From Deltaproteobacteria bacterium (GTDB lineage: Bacteria > Desulfobacterota > DSM-4660 > Desulfatiglandales > HGW-15), in the NCBI GenBank assembly GCA_030671095.1, contig DAOVAK010000013.1:1-16973 (forward strand): a DNA stretch of 16,973 nucleotides, in the 5' to 3' direction. Below the pieces are notes generated by a model that saw only the letters and a list, made by a program, of their open reading frames with translations, was not told the origin of the DNA and made no database searches. The translations under genes were made by a program, and so were the position numbers. This document shows, piece by piece, positions 1-8,429 of this stretch. Numbering within the stretch: the stretch's first letter is position 1; each line of letters starts with the position of its first letter.

Positions 1-1868
1 TCAATGGCTTCTCCGCAGTGGATGTTGACACCCAGGGCGAGTATGTCCTGGATATCCCTCTGTATGCTGGTGTCATCCAACCGGAAAGATGGAATGCCGT
101 CTGCCGCCATTCCACCGGCAAACTCCTTTCGTTCATAAATATCAACGAAAAAACCCTCTAAAGCCAGAAAGTATGCGCAGGAGAGCCCCGAGGGACCGCC
201 GCCGATGACGGCTACTTTCAGCCCGTTCGGGGGCGCCGGTTCTATTCCTGGTCCGTCCCCATGCTTCTGGGCGATAAACCGCTTGATCTCCCTGATCAAA
301 AGAGGTGTGTCATAGTTGATTCGGGTACACTTGTTCTGACACAGATGGTCACAAACCATCCCCTGAACTTTTGGAAAGGGGTTGGTCTCCACAATAACCC
401 GGTAGGCCTTTTCGTACTCCCCTTTAGCCGCGTAATACATATAGCCGGGGATGTTTTGGCTCACCGGGCAGGTGACCATACACGGGGCCTGGACACAATC
501 AAACGGGGTCAGCGGCCGGGGTGTTTTGATGTTCTCGTAGGGGAAATGCGATTTATGGAAAATCTCCTTGTCTACCACGGCCCGGGCATAGGCCTTGAGG
601 TTTTCAAGCCCGGCATCGTGGCGATCCTTGGCCCCCTTGCTTTTCGCCCTAATGAATGCTTCGATGGTGCGTGCCCCAACGGCAGAAAAATCTTCATCAA
701 TTCTCTCCAGATACTGGCTCAAACGGCCGTAGCCCCCCGGTTTCAAAAGGTCCGAGCACACGGTCACGGGAGCCACGTTGCAGGCCAACACCTCGGATAT
801 ATTGAAACAATCCGTTCCGGCGGAAAAGGAAATATCCAGCTTTCCGCTAAATTCATTTTGAAGCCGACGGGCTAGGTTAATGCTGACAGGATGAAGGGAC
901 CGCCCACTCATGTACAGCATTCTTTCAGTTAGGGGCAGCGCCCGTTCTCGATTCAGGACTTCCAGCGTGTTGGTGAGCTTTAGGCTGAAGGTGACACCGA
1001 TTTTTTCTGCACTTGAAAGCAGGGAAGTGATGAGCTTTACGCCTGCATCGTATGTCAAATCGTGTTCGAATGCCTCATCCGGCACCTGAATCTCAAATCC
1101 CAGTTTTTCATTGAGGATGTGACGAACACGCTCCGGCCCCAATAGTGTCGGATTCAGCTTGACGGCAGTATGCAGTCGGCGCTCCTCCATGAAGTATCGA
1201 CCGATCCTTTCCACCTCATCCGGTGGGCAGCCGTGCATGGTGGAGATGGTGATATTATTGGTGATCAGATCGGAAATCTGAATATCCTTGACGCGCGGGT
1301 AAATCTCGGCCAGGGACTTGATCTTGGCGGCCTTTTCTGCCCGGCAATCCGTCATCTTGTCGAGAAATGCCTGTACATTGGGCTTTAGAATCCCTTCCAG
1401 GCTGTACCCTATGCTCATGTTGAAGATAAATCCCGCCGTGTTCGGATCGCCCCAGCCATACTTATCCTTTAGGATGTGGAGGATGATCCACGCGTTCAAG
1501 TACTCGTTGAATGACTGGTCCAGGCTGAGTTCTTGGGACCACTCGCAGTTATATCCCTCGTCCGACATGTCGATGCAGGGTTTGGAAACATCCAGTTGAT
1601 CCAACGTCTGCACGGTCTTAAGCTCTATATGCCGGGCTCCGGTCAACCAGGCGGCAATGATATTTTGGGCCATTTGGGTGTGAGGACCGGCCGCCACGCC
1701 AATGGGCGTTTCCAGCCCCTGGCCGTAACGGGTTATCTTGAAGACATCGTGCTTTCCCGGAGCAAAAAACAGATCCTTGCAGATGCCGAATACCCGGCCC
1801 TCTTTCTCCTCGGCAAGAATCCAACGAAGCAGCTTGTCAATGGGACAGCATGTGAGTTTATCGCTCAT
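1..1868 (-). CDS. ygfK: YgfK-type Fe-S flavoprotein reductase, 3' end outside window
   Basis: The frame stays open from ATG 1868 to the left edge, giving 622 codons; E. coli YgfK is about 1030 residues, so roughly 40% is missing. Residues 1 to about 450 resemble the dihydroorotate-dehydrogenase-like half of the family (CSDLLKPGGYGRL near 390-405). A dihydropyrimidine-dehydrogenase-type Fe-S region follows, with Cys458, Cys463, Cys467 (CVQAPCMVTCP) and Cys506, Cys510, Cys514 (CDHLCQNKC). Next comes an FAD/NAD(P)H Rossmann motif, VIGGGPSG, at 554-561. YgfK was long called a putative selenate reductase subunit; more recent work (recalled, not verified here) places this family in reductive dearomatisation of oxidised purines, which fits the neighbours. 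ATG 1868 was chosen because an AGG lies about 10 bases upstream and the next upstream ATG is out of frame. It follows the xanthine dehydrogenase Mo-subunit gene by 80 bp and is probably co-transcribed. Family assignment is firm; the substrate is inferred. Confidence 0.93.
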   Translation of the reverse strand, partial: MSDKLTCCPIDKLLRWILAEEKEGRVFGICKDLFFAPGKHDVFKITRYGQGLETPIGVAAGPHTQMAQNIIAAWLTGARHIELKTVQTLDQLDVSKPCIDMSDEGYNCEWSQELSLDQSFNEYLNAWIILHILKDKYGWGDPNTAGFIFNMSIGYSLEGILKPNVQAFLDKMTDCRAEKAAKIKSLAEIYPRVKDIQISDLITNNITISTMHGCPPDEVERIGRYFMEERRLHTAVKLNPTLLGPERVRHILNEKLGFEIQVPDEAFEHDLTYDAGVKLITSLLSSAEKIGVTFSLKLTNTLEVLNRERALPLTERMLYMSGRSLHPVSINLARRLQNEFSGKLDISFSAGTDCFNISEVLACNVAPVTVCSDLLKPGGYGRLSQYLERIDEDFSAVGARTIEAFIRAKSKGAKDRHDAGLENLKAYARAVVDKEIFHKSHFPYENIKTPRPLTPFDCVQAPCMVTCPVSQNIPGYMYYAAKGEYEKAYRVIVETNPFPKVQGMVCDHLCQNKCTRINYDTPLLIREIKRFIAQKHGDGPGIEPAPPNGLKVAVIGGGPSGLSCAYFLALEGFFVDIYERKEFAGGMAADGIPSFRLDDTSIQRDIQDILALGVNIHCGEAI

Positions 1869-1886
1869 GAATAGGCCCTGATCGAA

Positions 1887-1915
1887 AGCCTCGCAAACGC
1901 CATGCCGGCAAGGCT
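1887..1915 (-). promoter_or_regulatory. Hairpin in the leader of ygfK
   Basis: The two arms at 1887-1894 and 1908-1915 form an 8-bp stem (AGCCTTGC with GCGAGGCT on the minus strand, one G-U pair) around a 13-base loop. It sits about 20 bases upstream of the ygfK start, inside the 80-bp gap after the Mo-subunit gene. The T-run lies on the 5' side in the transcribed direction, so it is not an intrinsic terminator. It could tune processing or translation between the two genes, or be chance. Confidence 0.25.
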
Positions 1916-1948
1916 CGAAAAAAACATCACACGTAATTGCAATCCATA

Positions 1949-4237
1949 CTAGCTGTTCTCTTTGGCTTGTCTGGTTGCATCATAGAGGGACAGCAGCACC
2001 CGCTCCGGCGTCATGGGGGCGGTCAGCGGTACTTCTTTTTCCGGTCGGGCCGCGCGGATGGCGTTTCGAATGGCGAAATAAGAGCCGATCCCGTACATAA
2101 AAGATGGTTCACCAACGGCCTTGGATCTGAAAAGAGCGAGCGGGCTTCCTTGTGTTTCATGAAAATGAACATTTAGTTCTTTTGGAGCCGAATACATATC
2201 GGGAACCTTGTAGGTGGACATTGTATCGGAAAGCAATCGCCCGTCATCACTGTAGCATAGCTCCTCCATGGTCATCCACCCGATGCCCTGGACGATACCG
2301 CCTTCGGTCTGGCCCTTATCAATGATGGGATTCATGCTGTTCCCAAAATCGTGAACCACGTGCACGGCATCAATCTCATAGGTGCCCCGCAGGCAATCGA
2401 CTGTGGCGACGGTAATCGCGGTGCCGTATACATGATAGGCAAAGGGGTTTCCCTTTTCGGTTTTCGGATCAAAATGAATACCGGGTGTGGCGTAAAATGC
2501 ATGTTCTGAAAGGTCCACACGCTCAAGGTGGGCGCGCATAACCAGATCTTCCCATACCAGATCCGTTTTGATGCCTTTGTCATAAACCCGTTCATCCTTG
2601 ATCTCGATCCATTCGCCTGCTGCTCTGGCGCCATGGCCGAGTTCCTTTCCGGCAAATCCCTTAAGGCGGTTCAAAAGGACCAGGCATGCTTTTTCCACGG
2701 CCTTTCCATTCATATCGGCATTTACGCTGGCTGCCGTGGGAGAGGTGTTAGCCACCCGAGTGGTGTTGGTTGTTTCGATCTTAACGCGCTCCGTCGAAAT
2801 GGAAAGTACGTGCGCCGCCACCTGCACCATCTTGGTGTTTACCCCCTGTCCCATCTCGGTGGCGCCGGTGCTCACGGCAACGCTGCCGTCCTGATAAATG
2901 TGCACAAGGGCGCCGGCCTGATTCATGTGTATTTTGGTAAAGGAGATCCCGAAACAGATGGGCATAAAGGCAATCCCTTTTTTATGGAGCCGATTTTCGG
3001 CGTTAAAGGCCTCCACATGTTTTCTGATCGCACCGACATTGTAACGTTTTCCGGCCTTGGTCCAGCACCTGATTGCCTGGGATCGGTTGGCCTTCTGGCC
3101 GTAGGGAAACTCTTCCCCCTGCCTGAGCAGGTTCTTCCTTTGAATTACCGACGCGTCTACACCGAGCGCCTCTGCAGACCTGGCAATGGCCGCCTCCATG
3201 ACAAACATGCCTTGGGGCCCGCCAAAACCTCGCATGGCGGTGTTTGGAGGCAAGTTGGTGCGACAACTGTAGGCCGTTGCCCTAACGTTGGGTATGAAAT
3301 AACTATTCGTAGCATGGAATAGCGTCCGTTCCAAGACCGCAGGAGACAGATCCGCAAAAGCCCCTGCGTTCTGGTAGAAGGACACCTCATAGGCCGTGAT
3401 TCCATAGTCCTTACTCAGCCCGATTCTGTAATCCGAAGCATAGGGGTGACGCTTGCCGGTCATGCGCATATCGTCATGACGGTTCAGCACCAGTTTCACC
3501 GCTTTTCCCACAGTAAAGGCGGCTAGGGCCGCCATCACCGCCCAAGCTGTGCCCTGGCTCTCCTTTCCGCCAAATGCGCCGCCTATTCGACTAACGTTTA
3601 CTTCCACACGATGCATGGGAATATTCAATACGCGGGCCGCTGCTTTCTGCACCACCGTTGGGCTTTGGTTGGACGAGAAAATCCTGATGCCGTCTTTTTC
3701 AGTTGGGTAGGCATAGGCGCTTTGGGTTTCAATGTAAAGGTGTTCCTGGCCGCCGGTTTCCGCGCAGCCTTCAAAGACATAATCGCATGTATGCCATGCA
3801 GCCTCCGTGTTCCCCAGGCAAAAGGTCCTGGGCGGCGTAATAAACTGACCCTGGTCAGCGGCCGTCCTGGGATCGGTAAGGGGAGGCAAGGGATCGATTT
3901 CAGCACAAATTTTCCGTGATGCTGTCCTGGCTCTCTTTTCCGATTCAGCGAGCACCAGTGCAATGGGCTGGCCGCTGTAATGCACCATGTCCTCTGCGAA
4001 GAGCGGCTCATCGGACATGATGATGCCAATCTGGTTTTCTCCCGGGATGTCTTTGGCGGTAATGATTTTGGTCACCCCGTCCACCCGCTCCGCTTCGCTC
4101 ACGTCGAGATGACGAAGGATTCCATGAGGGATCGGAGAATCAAAAACCGCCCCGTAGAGCGTCTCCTCCCGAACGGGTATATCATCCACATAGACGGACT
4201 CTCCCCTCACGTGACTGTCGATATCCATATTCTTCAT
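1949..4237 (-). CDS. xdhB: Xanthine dehydrogenase, molybdopterin-binding subunit
   Basis: This 762-residue protein is the catalytic Mo subunit of a bacterial xanthine dehydrogenase (xdhB in Rhodobacter naming; the E. coli equivalent is called XdhA). It hydroxylates hypoxanthine/xanthine-type purines using water. Aligned by eye to bovine enzyme, the substrate and cofactor residues are present: Gln191 (bovine Q767), Phe222 and Glu226 in GGAFGGKE (F798, E802), Arg304 (R880), Arg336 and Phe338 in AMRGFGG (R912, F914), Phe433 (F1009), Gln464 in EMGQG (Q1040) and Glu710 in KAVGE (E1261). Having both Glu802 and Arg880 equivalents argues for a purine hydroxylase rather than an aldehyde oxidase. The N-terminal a/b-hammerhead domain occupies about residues 8-115. 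The ATG overlaps the stop of the FeS/FAD subunit gene by 4 bp (ATGA), so the two are translationally coupled. No selenocysteine codon or frame break is seen. Confidence 0.95.
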   Translation of the reverse strand: MKNMDIDSHVRGESVYVDDIPVREETLYGAVFDSPIPHGILRHLDVSEAERVDGVTKIITAKDIPGENQIGIIMSDEPLFAEDMVHYSGQPIALVLAESEKRARTASRKICAEIDPLPPLTDPRTAADQGQFITPPRTFCLGNTEAAWHTCDYVFEGCAETGGQEHLYIETQSAYAYPTEKDGIRIFSSNQSPTVVQKAAARVLNIPMHRVEVNVSRIGGAFGGKESQGTAWAVMAALAAFTVGKAVKLVLNRHDDMRMTGKRHPYASDYRIGLSKDYGITAYEVSFYQNAGAFADLSPAVLERTLFHATNSYFIPNVRATAYSCRTNLPPNTAMRGFGGPQGMFVMEAAIARSAEALGVDASVIQRKNLLRQGEEFPYGQKANRSQAIRCWTKAGKRYNVGAIRKHVEAFNAENRLHKKGIAFMPICFGISFTKIHMNQAGALVHIYQDGSVAVSTGATEMGQGVNTKMVQVAAHVLSISTERVKIETTNTTRVANTSPTAASVNADMNGKAVEKACLVLLNRLKGFAGKELGHGARAAGEWIEIKDERVYDKGIKTDLVWEDLVMRAHLERVDLSEHAFYATPGIHFDPKTEKGNPFAYHVYGTAITVATVDCLRGTYEIDAVHVVHDFGNSMNPIIDKGQTEGGIVQGIGWMTMEELCYSDDGRLLSDTMSTYKVPDMYSAPKELNVHFHETQGSPLALFRSKAVGEPSFMYGIGSYFAIRNAIRAARPEKEVPLTAPMTPERVLLSLYDATRQAKENS

Positions 4238-5655
4238 AGCAGGTCCTCCACTTGAAACTCAGAGGGAAAGAGTTTTGCAAAGTGGGCGTATATCTGCTGC
4301 CGAAGCAGAAGGCGCTTATACTCGGCCGAGCCCCTGATATCGCTGATCGGCGAGATCTCTCCCAGGGCCGTTTGGGCGGCCTTTCGAACCGTCTCCTCGG
4401 TGATCTCTTTGCCCTTCAGATAGGACGACATTTCCTCCAAATAGAGAGGGACCGGCGCAACACCCCCCGCAGACACGCCCGCTTTCGAGATCACTGTATT
4501 CTCCATGTCCAGACAGACGGCCGAGTTCACGCTGGCGATATCCAGATGGGTTCGTTTGCTGACCTTTTCGAAACTCGTAAGGGCGTTCGTTCGAGGGATG
4601 TCGAAAACAACCGCTTCCAGAATTTCGCCTGGTTCTTTGTTCAAGTCCTTATAGCCCTTATAGAAATTCTTCAACAGCATTGTCCGACGGTTCCCGTGGT
4701 TGTTTAGGGAGATTTCACCATTGAGGGCCAGGAAAATAATGGTTAGATCACCGATGGGCGAGGCGTTTATCAGGTTGCCCGCCACTGTTGCCATGTTACG
4801 AATGGGGGTAGAGGCCACCCGTTTCATAAAGGCATTGATATCCGGGAAAAGCCCATTGATAATAGAAGACTGGCGTATCTCTTCCGCCGTCGTGGCACCG
4901 CCGATATAACAACGCCCATTTTCATGACGGATGCCTTTCAGCTCAGGGCTGTCAAAGAGACATTCTATTGGTTCATGCGCCATCTCCTCCGGCCGTTGCA
5001 CATAAAGATCCGTCCCCCCTCCCACGTAACGAGTTGTCGAACCGGCACGAGCCTTCTCTGCCCCTATCTTTTCCAGCACTCCCTTCAGGCGCTCCTGAAT
5101 CCCGGTGAAGTATTCAGGTAGAAATCCCCGCTGAACCAGCCATCCGATGTGATCCCTTTCATCCATGTCGGCAACCGCGGTTTCAATCAGTGCTGCTGCC
5201 CTCTCCAATGACTTGTAACCGGTGCAGCGGCAGATATTGCCGTTGATGGCGGCGATAGCGCTGTTATCGTCTGTTTTATTCCCATTGAGACAAAAACCGG
5301 TCAGGGCCACCACAATCCCGGTCGTGCAAAATCCGCACTGGCTTGCTCCGCGATCTACGATGGCCTGTTGGACAGGGGTTAGGGTCCCCATGTTCAATCC
5401 CTCAACGGTGACGATATGTTTGCCCATGGCGTTCCCCAGGGGCATCAAACAGGAGGTCATGGCCCGGTAGGTAATTCGGTTGTGCTCTACTGAGCCGACG
5501 AGCACCGTACAGGCTCCGCACTCGCCCTCTCGACAGCCGATTTTTGTGCCCACGAGTCTTTTGTGATCACGAATAAAATCCAGAAGAACCATTCCGAATG
5601 GTTCACGGGTGCAAATCTCCTCGTTGTTCAATATAAATCGGATGTTCCCGGTCAC
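4234..5655 (-). CDS. xdhA: Xanthine dehydrogenase, fused 2Fe-2S and FAD subunit
   Basis: This 473-residue protein passes electrons from the Mo site through two [2Fe-2S] clusters to FAD, as in Rhodobacter XdhA (about 460 residues). The plant-ferredoxin cluster uses Cys41, Cys46, Cys49 and Cys69; the helical-domain cluster uses Cys107, Cys110, Cys142 and Cys144 (QCGFC and CRCTGY). All eight ligands are present. After a linker of about 60 residues the FAD domain begins with YVGGGTDL at 210-217; the IRNMATVAGNLINASPIGD segment is the second flavin-binding loop. The C-terminal CO-dehydrogenase flavoprotein-like domain contains SAVCLDM. The start is GTG 5655, preceded by AGGGGG at a normal distance. 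It lies 45 bp after ygeW and overlaps the Mo-subunit gene by 4 bp. Its in vivo acceptor, NAD or ferredoxin, cannot be told from this sequence. Confidence 0.95.
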   Translation of the reverse strand: MTGNIRFILNNEEICTREPFGMVLLDFIRDHKRLVGTKIGCREGECGACTVLVGSVEHNRITYRAMTSCLMPLGNAMGKHIVTVEGLNMGTLTPVQQAIVDRGASQCGFCTTGIVVALTGFCLNGNKTDDNSAIAAINGNICRCTGYKSLERAAALIETAVADMDERDHIGWLVQRGFLPEYFTGIQERLKGVLEKIGAEKARAGSTTRYVGGGTDLYVQRPEEMAHEPIECLFDSPELKGIRHENGRCYIGGATTAEEIRQSSIINGLFPDINAFMKRVASTPIRNMATVAGNLINASPIGDLTIIFLALNGEISLNNHGNRRTMLLKNFYKGYKDLNKEPGEILEAVVFDIPRTNALTSFEKVSKRTHLDIASVNSAVCLDMENTVISKAGVSAGGVAPVPLYLEEMSSYLKGKEITEETVRKAAQTALGEISPISDIRGSAEYKRLLLRQQIYAHFAKLFPSEFQVEDLL

Positions 5656-5700
5656 GGCAACCCCCTACATGTCATGGTTGGATCTAGGAACCTGAAAGGA

Positions 5701-6897
5701 TCAAAGAACCCTTTTCCTCCCTTCGTTCACCATTTCGGTCAATTTTTCGGCGGGGTTCTCGATTTTACTCAAGAAAATCATCGCCGCGATGATGTATGGC
5801 TTGTAGCCGGCCTGGGTGTACAATGGCACCCTGTGGCGATCAAGAACAGAAACCTCTACTTCTCCTCTTTCACAACTAACACCCGTGATATCGGCCGGGA
5901 GACAGTGCAGATACAGGGCTCCGCCCTCCTTGGTGGTTTTCATCAGTTCATCGGTGCATGTCCAATCGATAAAGTCCTTGTTACTCTCCAGGCATTGGGC
6001 TTCCAGCGCAACGAGGCCTTCATCATCGCCCGCTTTTAAGCGCTGAGTTCTTTCCTCCATCACCGCATAGGGCGCCCAGCTCTTGGGATAAACGATGTCG
6101 GCATCCTGAAATGCCTCCTCCATCGAATCCACCTTTGAAAAGGCCCCGCCCGAATCCAGGGCGTTTTTCCGGGCAAGATCTTCCACCTCGGGCATGAGGT
6201 CATAGCCTTTGGGATGCGCCAGCGCCACCTCCATACCGAATCGGGTCAACAGGCCGATGATCCCTTGAGGCACGGACAGCGGTTTGCCATAGGACGGAGA
6301 ATAGGCCCAGGTTATGGCAATCTTTTTGCCCCGTAGGTTCTCCATGCCGTCAAAATAGTTCATCACATGCAGGAGATCGCTCATGGTTTGGGTTGGGTGA
6401 TCGATGTCACACTGAAGATTGACAACGGTGGGGCGTCGGGACAAAACACCCTCAAGATATCCCTGGTGGACGGATTCGGCCACCTCCTTCTGATACCGGT
6501 GGCCTTCTCCGAGAAATATATCATCCCTGATGCCGATAACTTCGGTCAAATATGAAATCATAGTGGCGGTTTCCCGAACCGTTTCACCGTGAGCGATCTG
6601 TGATTTCTCTTCATCCAATGCCTGAAGGGCAAGACCGAGCAAATTGCTGGCACTGGCAAAACTGAACCGGGTTCTCGTGGACTTATCCCGAAATATGGAC
6701 ACGGCAATACCTGAGTCAAACACCTTGGGCGAGATATTGAGTTTCCGCATGTATCTGAATATTTCAGCCACCTCTAAAACCGCGGTCAGTTCATCCATGG
6801 ATTTGTCCCAGGTAAGGAAGAAGTCGTTCAAATACAGACGGTCGGTTTTCTTGGTGGATAGGGATTCAATCGTCTCAGGAATGCCGATCTTTTTCAC
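5701..6897 (-). CDS. ygeW: YgeW-type knotted carbamoyltransferase
   Basis: This 398-residue protein matches the aspartate/ornithine carbamoyltransferase fold and is close to E. coli YgeW in length (396). The carbamoyl-phosphate loop STRTR is at residues 73-77 (DKSTRTRFSF), HPTQ at 167-170 and HCLPAD at 331-336. The family is distinct from ArgF and PyrB and has no firmly established natural substrate. Genomic association with purine catabolism suggests it transfers a carbamoyl group from a purine-ring fragment to phosphate, yielding carbamoyl phosphate that a carbamate kinase could use for ATP; that direction is inference. The start is GTG 6897, with GGAGG 6 bases upstream; the overlapping upstream ATG is followed at once by a stop. 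It heads the ygeW-xdhA-xdhB-ygfK sub-block, behind a 246-bp gap from ssnA that may hold a promoter. No arginine biosynthesis gene is nearby. Confidence 0.93.
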   Translation of the reverse strand: MKKIGIPETIESLSTKKTDRLYLNDFFLTWDKSMDELTAVLEVAEIFRYMRKLNISPKVFDSGIAVSIFRDKSTRTRFSFASASNLLGLALQALDEEKSQIAHGETVRETATMISYLTEVIGIRDDIFLGEGHRYQKEVAESVHQGYLEGVLSRRPTVVNLQCDIDHPTQTMSDLLHVMNYFDGMENLRGKKIAITWAYSPSYGKPLSVPQGIIGLLTRFGMEVALAHPKGYDLMPEVEDLARKNALDSGGAFSKVDSMEEAFQDADIVYPKSWAPYAVMEERTQRLKAGDDEGLVALEAQCLESNKDFIDWTCTDELMKTTKEGGALYLHCLPADITGVSCERGEVEVSVLDRHRVPLYTQAGYKPYIIAAMIFLSKIENPAEKLTEMVNEGRKRVL

Positions 6898-7020
6898 ATT
6901 CAGCCTCCGAAGAATATGTCAATGCGATCATTGATCTAACCCTGAAATTACGTTGCCAGTGGTGTGTCCCAGAAATTCCTTACATAATCTAGCGAATTTT
7001 TTTGCGTCTCCAAAGACTAA

Positions 7021-7087
7021 ATCAAAATCCGAAATTCGAATACCGAAACTCGAAACAAATTCGAATTCCAAATGACCAAAATCCAAA
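7021..7087. repeat. Degenerate short repeats based on CGAAATTCGAA
   Basis: Three imperfect copies of a 13-16 base unit follow one another: CCGAAATTCGAA (about 7029-7040), CCGAAACTCGAA (7043-7054) and CAAATTCGAATTCCAA. They are followed by AATGACCAAAATCCAAAA. The unit is itself partly palindromic (TTCGAA). From memory, similar runs of CGAAATTCGAA and AATGACCAAAAT occur between genes in several anaerobic bacterial genomes; I could not check that here. There is no spacer/repeat regularity, so it is not CRISPR. Confidence 0.6.
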
Positions 7088-7103
7088 ACATGTTTAGAAC
7101 ATC

Positions 7104-7141
7104 CGAGATTTGAATTTCCATATCGCTAATCGGAAATCTCG
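7104..7141. repeat. Inverted repeat just after the ssnA stop codon
   Basis: CGAGATTT at 7104-7111 pairs perfectly with AAATCTCG at 7134-7141 (8 bp, 22-base loop). An alternative inner stem is ATTTCC at 7114-7119 with GGAAAT at 7132-7137. On the minus strand it starts 3 bases after the ssnA stop. It could act as a 3'-end stabiliser or a weak terminator, but no U-run follows it, so an intrinsic terminator is not supported. Confidence 0.35.
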
Positions 7142-7143
7142 AT

Positions 7144-8427
7144 TCATGGCTTCATCTTATGCCATAATCTATTTCCCATTTCCCGCGAGAAACGAAGGAT
7201 GTCTGCCTCGTCACCGGTCAGCAGTTTTCTATCTTTTACAATCAGTTTCCCTGAAGAAATCACGCTCTGTACGTGGCTCGCATCGATGCCATAGACAAAA
7301 TGACCCAGAAAGTTGTCCTGATTGATGGGGGTTGGGTAATCATAGTCCAGGACGACAAGGTTGTTTTCCCCGTCCCCGGAAAAACCGTGTTCATGCATGT
7401 AGACATGTACCTTTCTGAAACGCTCATAAATCCCGGCCACGTCGATGCCCTCAGTGCCCTGTCCCGCCAAGAAAGCGGCCTTTGCGCTCCTCAGCATGTC
7501 GCTGTGCATGCCGTCGGTACCAAGCATGACATTGTCGGTAATATCCTTGTAACCGGTAACACCGACGTTATTGTTCTGATTGCTTTCAATGTTCTCCACG
7601 ACCCAAACCTTTGATTCCCTCATCAGGCATTTTTCATGGTCATCCAGATGGATACAGTGGGCCAGGATAGACTTGGGCAGGTTCAGAACGCCGACATCAT
7701 GAAAGTGTTCTACAACCCTTTTACCGTGACGTCTTAAACAGCAGGCCTGATCCACCATGTCTTCCGCCACGTGGACATGGATGCCGGTGCCATATTTTTC
7801 CGCCAGAGAAACCGCCCTTTCCAGCAGATCATCTCCGACCGTGAACGAAGCGTGGAGGCCTACATGTCCCTTTTTGCGCGCCTTCAGATAATTTTCCGTC
7901 TCTTCAAGGCCTTTTTGTTTCGGTCCCTCTCCATCCCGGTCGGACAGTTCATAACAGAGCAGATGGGAGATACCGATCCGATCAAACGCTTTGGCAATGG
8001 TTTCGAGCGAGTTTTCAACGGCATACGGTGAAACATGATGATCGATGACGAGGGTGACCCCGTTCTTGGCGCAATAAAGGGCCGATACCAGGGCACTGGC
8101 TTCAATCATCTCCGTGTCCAATGATTTGTCCAAGCGCCACCAGATATATTTCAGGATGTCGTGAAAATTCTCGGGTACCTTTTCCGGAGGAGGCATTCCC
8201 CTGGCCAGGGCAGAGTAAATGTGGTGGTGGCCGCAGGCAAACGATTTGGTAACCAGCTTATCCTCGCAGTCCACTATCACGTCATCATCGGCCAGCCCGT
8301 CCTCGGACGGGACCGACTCCAAGAACCGGAAAGGGTGATCTTTTTCCGGTGAAACCGCGAGGTGTGTCCTTTTGAACTCCAATGACCGCCAGTCCACGTA
8401 CGTTGCATTCTTGAGATATACCGCCAT
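7144..8427 (-). CDS. ssnA: SsnA-type aminohydrolase (amidohydrolase superfamily)
   Basis: This 427-residue protein is a cyclic-amidine or amide hydrolase of the ATZ/TRZ-guanine deaminase-like branch; E. coli SsnA is about 442 residues. Metal-site residues are recognisable: the HxH at His67 and His69 (CGHHH), His219 in HVHVAED with Glu222, His257 or His260 in LAHCIHL, and Asp305 in LGTDGMHSD. The N-terminal 60 and C-terminal 55 residues form the small composite beta-sandwich typical of the superfamily. It has no signal peptide and is cytosolic. In purine clusters SsnA is thought to hydrolyse a ring of a reduced or oxidised purine intermediate; the exact substrate is inferred from context only. 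ATG 8427 begins 2 bp after the stop of the upstream Mo hydroxylase, and its ribosome-binding site (AAGAGGA) lies within the end of that gene, so translation is coupled. Confidence 0.92.
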   Translation of the reverse strand: MAVYLKNATYVDWRSLEFKRTHLAVSPEKDHPFRFLESVPSEDGLADDDVIVDCEDKLVTKSFACGHHHIYSALARGMPPPEKVPENFHDILKYIWWRLDKSLDTEMIEASALVSALYCAKNGVTLVIDHHVSPYAVENSLETIAKAFDRIGISHLLCYELSDRDGEGPKQKGLEETENYLKARKKGHVGLHASFTVGDDLLERAVSLAEKYGTGIHVHVAEDMVDQACCLRRHGKRVVEHFHDVGVLNLPKSILAHCIHLDDHEKCLMRESKVWVVENIESNQNNNVGVTGYKDITDNVMLGTDGMHSDMLRSAKAAFLAGQGTEGIDVAGIYERFRKVHVYMHEHGFSGDGENNLVVLDYDYPTPINQDNFLGHFVYGIDASHVQSVISSGKLIVKDRKLLTGDEADILRFSREMGNRLWHKMKP

Positions 8428-8429
8428 AC

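Larger units (their letters stand above)
6898..7143. other. AT-rich intergenic gap between ssnA and ygeW
   Basis: This 246-bp gap is the largest clean break inside the cluster with no coding-like frame, and it is clearly richer in A and T than the genes. It contains the TCGAA-type repeats and the inverted repeat listed separately. A very weak sigma-70-like pair for ygeW can be proposed on the minus strand (TTGGAG, 16 bases, TAGATT, around 6986-7013), with only about half the -35 bases matching. I see no sigma-54 consensus. The gap may separate two transcription units or just two parts of one operon. Confidence 0.5.

Noticed and set aside
261..875. 204-codon open frame on the plus strand
   Set aside because: It is antisense to the continuous ygfK frame that covers 1-1868.
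2528..3322. 264-codon open frame on the plus strand
   Set aside because: It mirrors the xanthine dehydrogenase Mo subunit on the other strand, whose residues match bovine XDH throughout.
7021..7087. Tandem repeats as a CRISPR array
   Set aside because: Units are only 13-16 bases, imperfect and without regular spacers, and no cas gene is present.
7104..7141. Intrinsic terminator after ssnA
   Set aside because: The stem is AT-rich with a 22-base loop and no U-run follows in the direction of transcription.
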